Assembly (NCBI GenBank): GCA_013398295.1 | Contig: VZSF01009842.1 | Span: 830,044-894,043 of the forward strand | Direction: 5' to 3' | DNA from: Chionis minor | Taxonomy: Eukaryota > Chordata > Aves > Charadriiformes > Chionididae | Length of the DNA: 64,000 nt | Shown: piece after piece, positions 62,266-64,000 of the stretch | Layout: each line of letters starts with the position of its first letter | Numbering within the stretch: position 1 is the first letter of the stretch | Program-made: the position numbers and the translations under genes | Notes under the pieces: model-generated | What the model was told of the DNA's origin: nothing | What the model saw: only the letters and a program-made list of their open reading frames with translations | Databases searched by the model: none

Positions 62266-64000
62266 AGAATCATAGGGGTTGGAAGGGATCTCTGGACATC
62301 ATCTAGTCCAACCCCTATGCCAGAGCAGGTCCACCTACAGCAGGTTGCACAAGATGGTGTCCAGGTGGGTTTTGCATGTCTCCAGAGTCGGAGACTCCCC
62401 CACCTCTCTGAGCAGCCTGTTCCAGTGCTCTGCCACCCTCAAAGGAAAGAAGTTCCTCCTCACGTTCAGATGAAACTTCCTATAGTCAAGTTGGTGCCCG
62501 TTACCTCTTGTCCTCTCACTGTGCACCACTGAAAAAAGACTGGCACTCTCCTCCCAGCACCCTCCCTCTAAGTACTTATAAGCATTGATGAGATCTCCCC
62601 CCCAGTCTTCTCTTCTCCAGACTAAAAAGACCAAATTTCCTCAGCCTTTCCTTGTAAGAAAGATGTTCCACAATCATCTTTGTGGCCCTTTGCTATGCCC
62701 TCTCCAGCAGTCCCCTGTCCTTCTTGAACCGGGGAGCCCAGAACTGGACACAGATTGGACTCCTAGGATGTGGCCTCACCAGGGCAGAGTAAAGGGGGAG
62801 GATGACCTCCCTCCACCTGCTGGCCACACTCTTCTTGATGCACCCCAGGACGCCATTGGCCTTCTTGGCCACAAGGGCACATTGCTGCCTCACGGTCAAC
62901 CTGTTGTCCACCAGGACTCCCAGGTCCCTCTCTGCAGAGCTGCTTTCCAGCAGGTCAGCCCCGAACCTGTACTGCTGTGTGGGGTTATTCCTCCCCAGGT
63001 GCAGGACCCTATGCTTTCCTTTGTTGAATTTCATATGGTTTCTCTCTGCCCAACTCTCCAGCCTGTCCAGGTCACACTGAATGGCAGCACAGCCTTCTGG
63101 TGTGTCAGCCACCCCTCCCAGTTTTGTATCGTCAGCAAACTTGCTGATGGCGCACTCGATCCCTTCATCCAGGTCATTGATGAATACATTGAAGAGGACT
63201 GGACCCAGTACTGACCCCTGGGGAACACCACTAGTCACAGGCCTCCAACTAGACTCTGTCCCATTGAGATCTATCAGCCTGAGATCTATCTGCGAGCCAG
63301 TTTGCAATCCACCCCACTGTCCATTCATCTAACCCACACTTCCTGCCTACGAGGATGCTGTGGGAGATGGTGTCAAAAGCCTTGCTGAAGTCAAGGTAGA
63401 CAACATCCACTACCCTCCATCTATCCATCCTGTCATGACATCGTAGAAGGCTATCAGATTAGTCAGACTTGACTTCTCCTTGGTGAATCCATGTTGACTG
63501 CATCTGATAGCCTTCTGTTCCTCCAGATGCTTGGAGATGATGCCCAAAATAAGCTGTTCCATCATCTTTCCAGGGATGGAGGTGAGGCTGACTGGCCTGT
63601 AGTTTCCCGGGTCTTCTTTCTTGCCCTTTTTGAAGACTGGAGTGACGTTGGCTTTCCTCCAGTCTTGATGCACCTCTCCTGTTCTCCAGGACCTTCCAAA
63701 GATGATGGAGAGTGGACCAGCAATGACTTCTGCCAGCTCGCTCAGCACTTGTGGGTGCATCCCATCAGGACCCATGGACTTGTGGATATTCAGTCTACTT
63801 AACTGATCTCTAACTTGATCCTCCCAACCAAGGGAAAGTCTTCCTTCCTCCAGACTTTCTGTTTTACCTGTAAAGTCTGGGACTCCTGAGGGCTGGCCTG
63901 AGCAGTGAAGGCTGAAGCAAAGAAGACATTCAGTAACTCTGCCTTCTCTGCATCATTTGTTTCATTCAACAGTGGGTCCACATTTTGTCTAGTTTTCCTT
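62266..64000 (-). mobile_element. CR1 LINE retrotransposon, 3' part, runs off the right edge
   Basis: A non-LTR retrotransposon copy in reverse orientation. The 3' terminus is at 62266, where the plus strand reads AGAATCATAGGGGTTGGAAG, i.e. the CR1 3' end with one copy of its terminal short repeat unit. Going right come the short 3' UTR, the ORF2 C-terminal region, the reverse transcriptase and the linker before it; the endonuclease would lie beyond 64000. CR1 inserts by target-primed reverse transcription and is usually 5'-truncated, but here the 5' end is outside the window. No target-site duplication was seen on the left flank. The coding part is broken (separate entry), so it cannot supply its own enzyme. 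Confidence 0.97.
62335..63981 (-). pseudogene. CR1 ORF2 (reverse transcriptase and C-terminal region), inactivated
   Basis: In CR1 ORF2 the reverse transcriptase copies the element RNA at a nicked target. Visible in minus-strand order: a pre-RT linker (63981-63799, with EKAELLNVFFASAFTAQASP); the RT N-terminal part (63775-63410, with GPDGMHPQVLSELAEVI and NYRPVSLTS); motif A with YLDFSKAFD near 63372-63398; motif [12 protein letters not shown] near 63203-63235; the catalytic FADD box at 63128-63139; then thumb and C-terminal region ending CNLL-stop at 62335. These lie in different frames. Lesions: a frameshift near 63790, one near 63410-63420, one near 63270-63300, an in-frame TAG at 62691-62693, and a frameshift at the C7/G7 tract 62597-62603. 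The catalytic residues themselves are intact. It is a dead copy; plus-strand open frames here are its antisense. Confidence 0.93.

Noticed and set aside
62585..63214. 209-codon plus-strand open frame
   Set aside because: It is the antisense of the CR1 reverse transcriptase region and has no independent coding evidence.
1..64000. Endogenous retrovirus, CRISPR array, tRNA or rRNA genes
   Set aside because: No LTR pair, primer-binding-site-like sequence, gag/pol domain, regularly spaced repeat array, or tRNA/rRNA core was seen on either strand when reading by eye.

Overview
The window looks like a stretch of bird genomic DNA, and nearly all of it is non-coding. The best evidence is the last 1.7 kb, a minus-strand CR1 LINE retrotransposon. 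Its 3' end has the short AGAATCATAG unit followed by a GGTTGGAAGGGATCT-type tail that is typical of avian CR1 copies. Short A/T homopolymers grading into AAACCCCAAACC-like sequence, CpG poverty and the absence of young SINE families also fit a bird. Turtle or crocodilian DNA is less likely but not excluded. Nothing looks bacterial, viral or organellar, and there are no rRNA, tRNA or CRISPR signals.

Layout: 1-10 kb is moderately AT-rich, with two short stretches that could be terminal exons on the plus strand (47-120 and 4598-4666). About 10-27 kb is richer in GC and in CTG/CAG words; it carries old MIR-like SINE relics, a candidate 25-nt micro-exon, RFX X-box-like motifs and a 17-bp tandem duplication. 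About 27-35 kb shows nothing beyond short homopolymers. About 35-37 kb holds a protein-like minus-strand open stretch (35839-36013) next to an ancient CR1-like fragment. About 37-62 kb is AT-richer, with another old dispersed repeat, a 22-bp minisatellite, a G-quadruplex-type purine run, and several AT-rich blocks with TAAT cores that could be conserved non-coding elements. From 62266 to the window end is the CR1 copy, which runs off the right edge.

No complete protein-coding gene can be supported. The many open frames of 60-270 codons are what a 64-kb window of this composition gives by chance: they lack recognisable domains and often overlap on opposite strands. The only clear protein homology is the broken CR1 ORF2 (reverse transcriptase core and C-terminal region). 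The window is best read as an intergenic or intronic region of a bird chromosome, possibly clipping the 3' end of a plus-strand gene near its left edge. I found no new multi-gene system.
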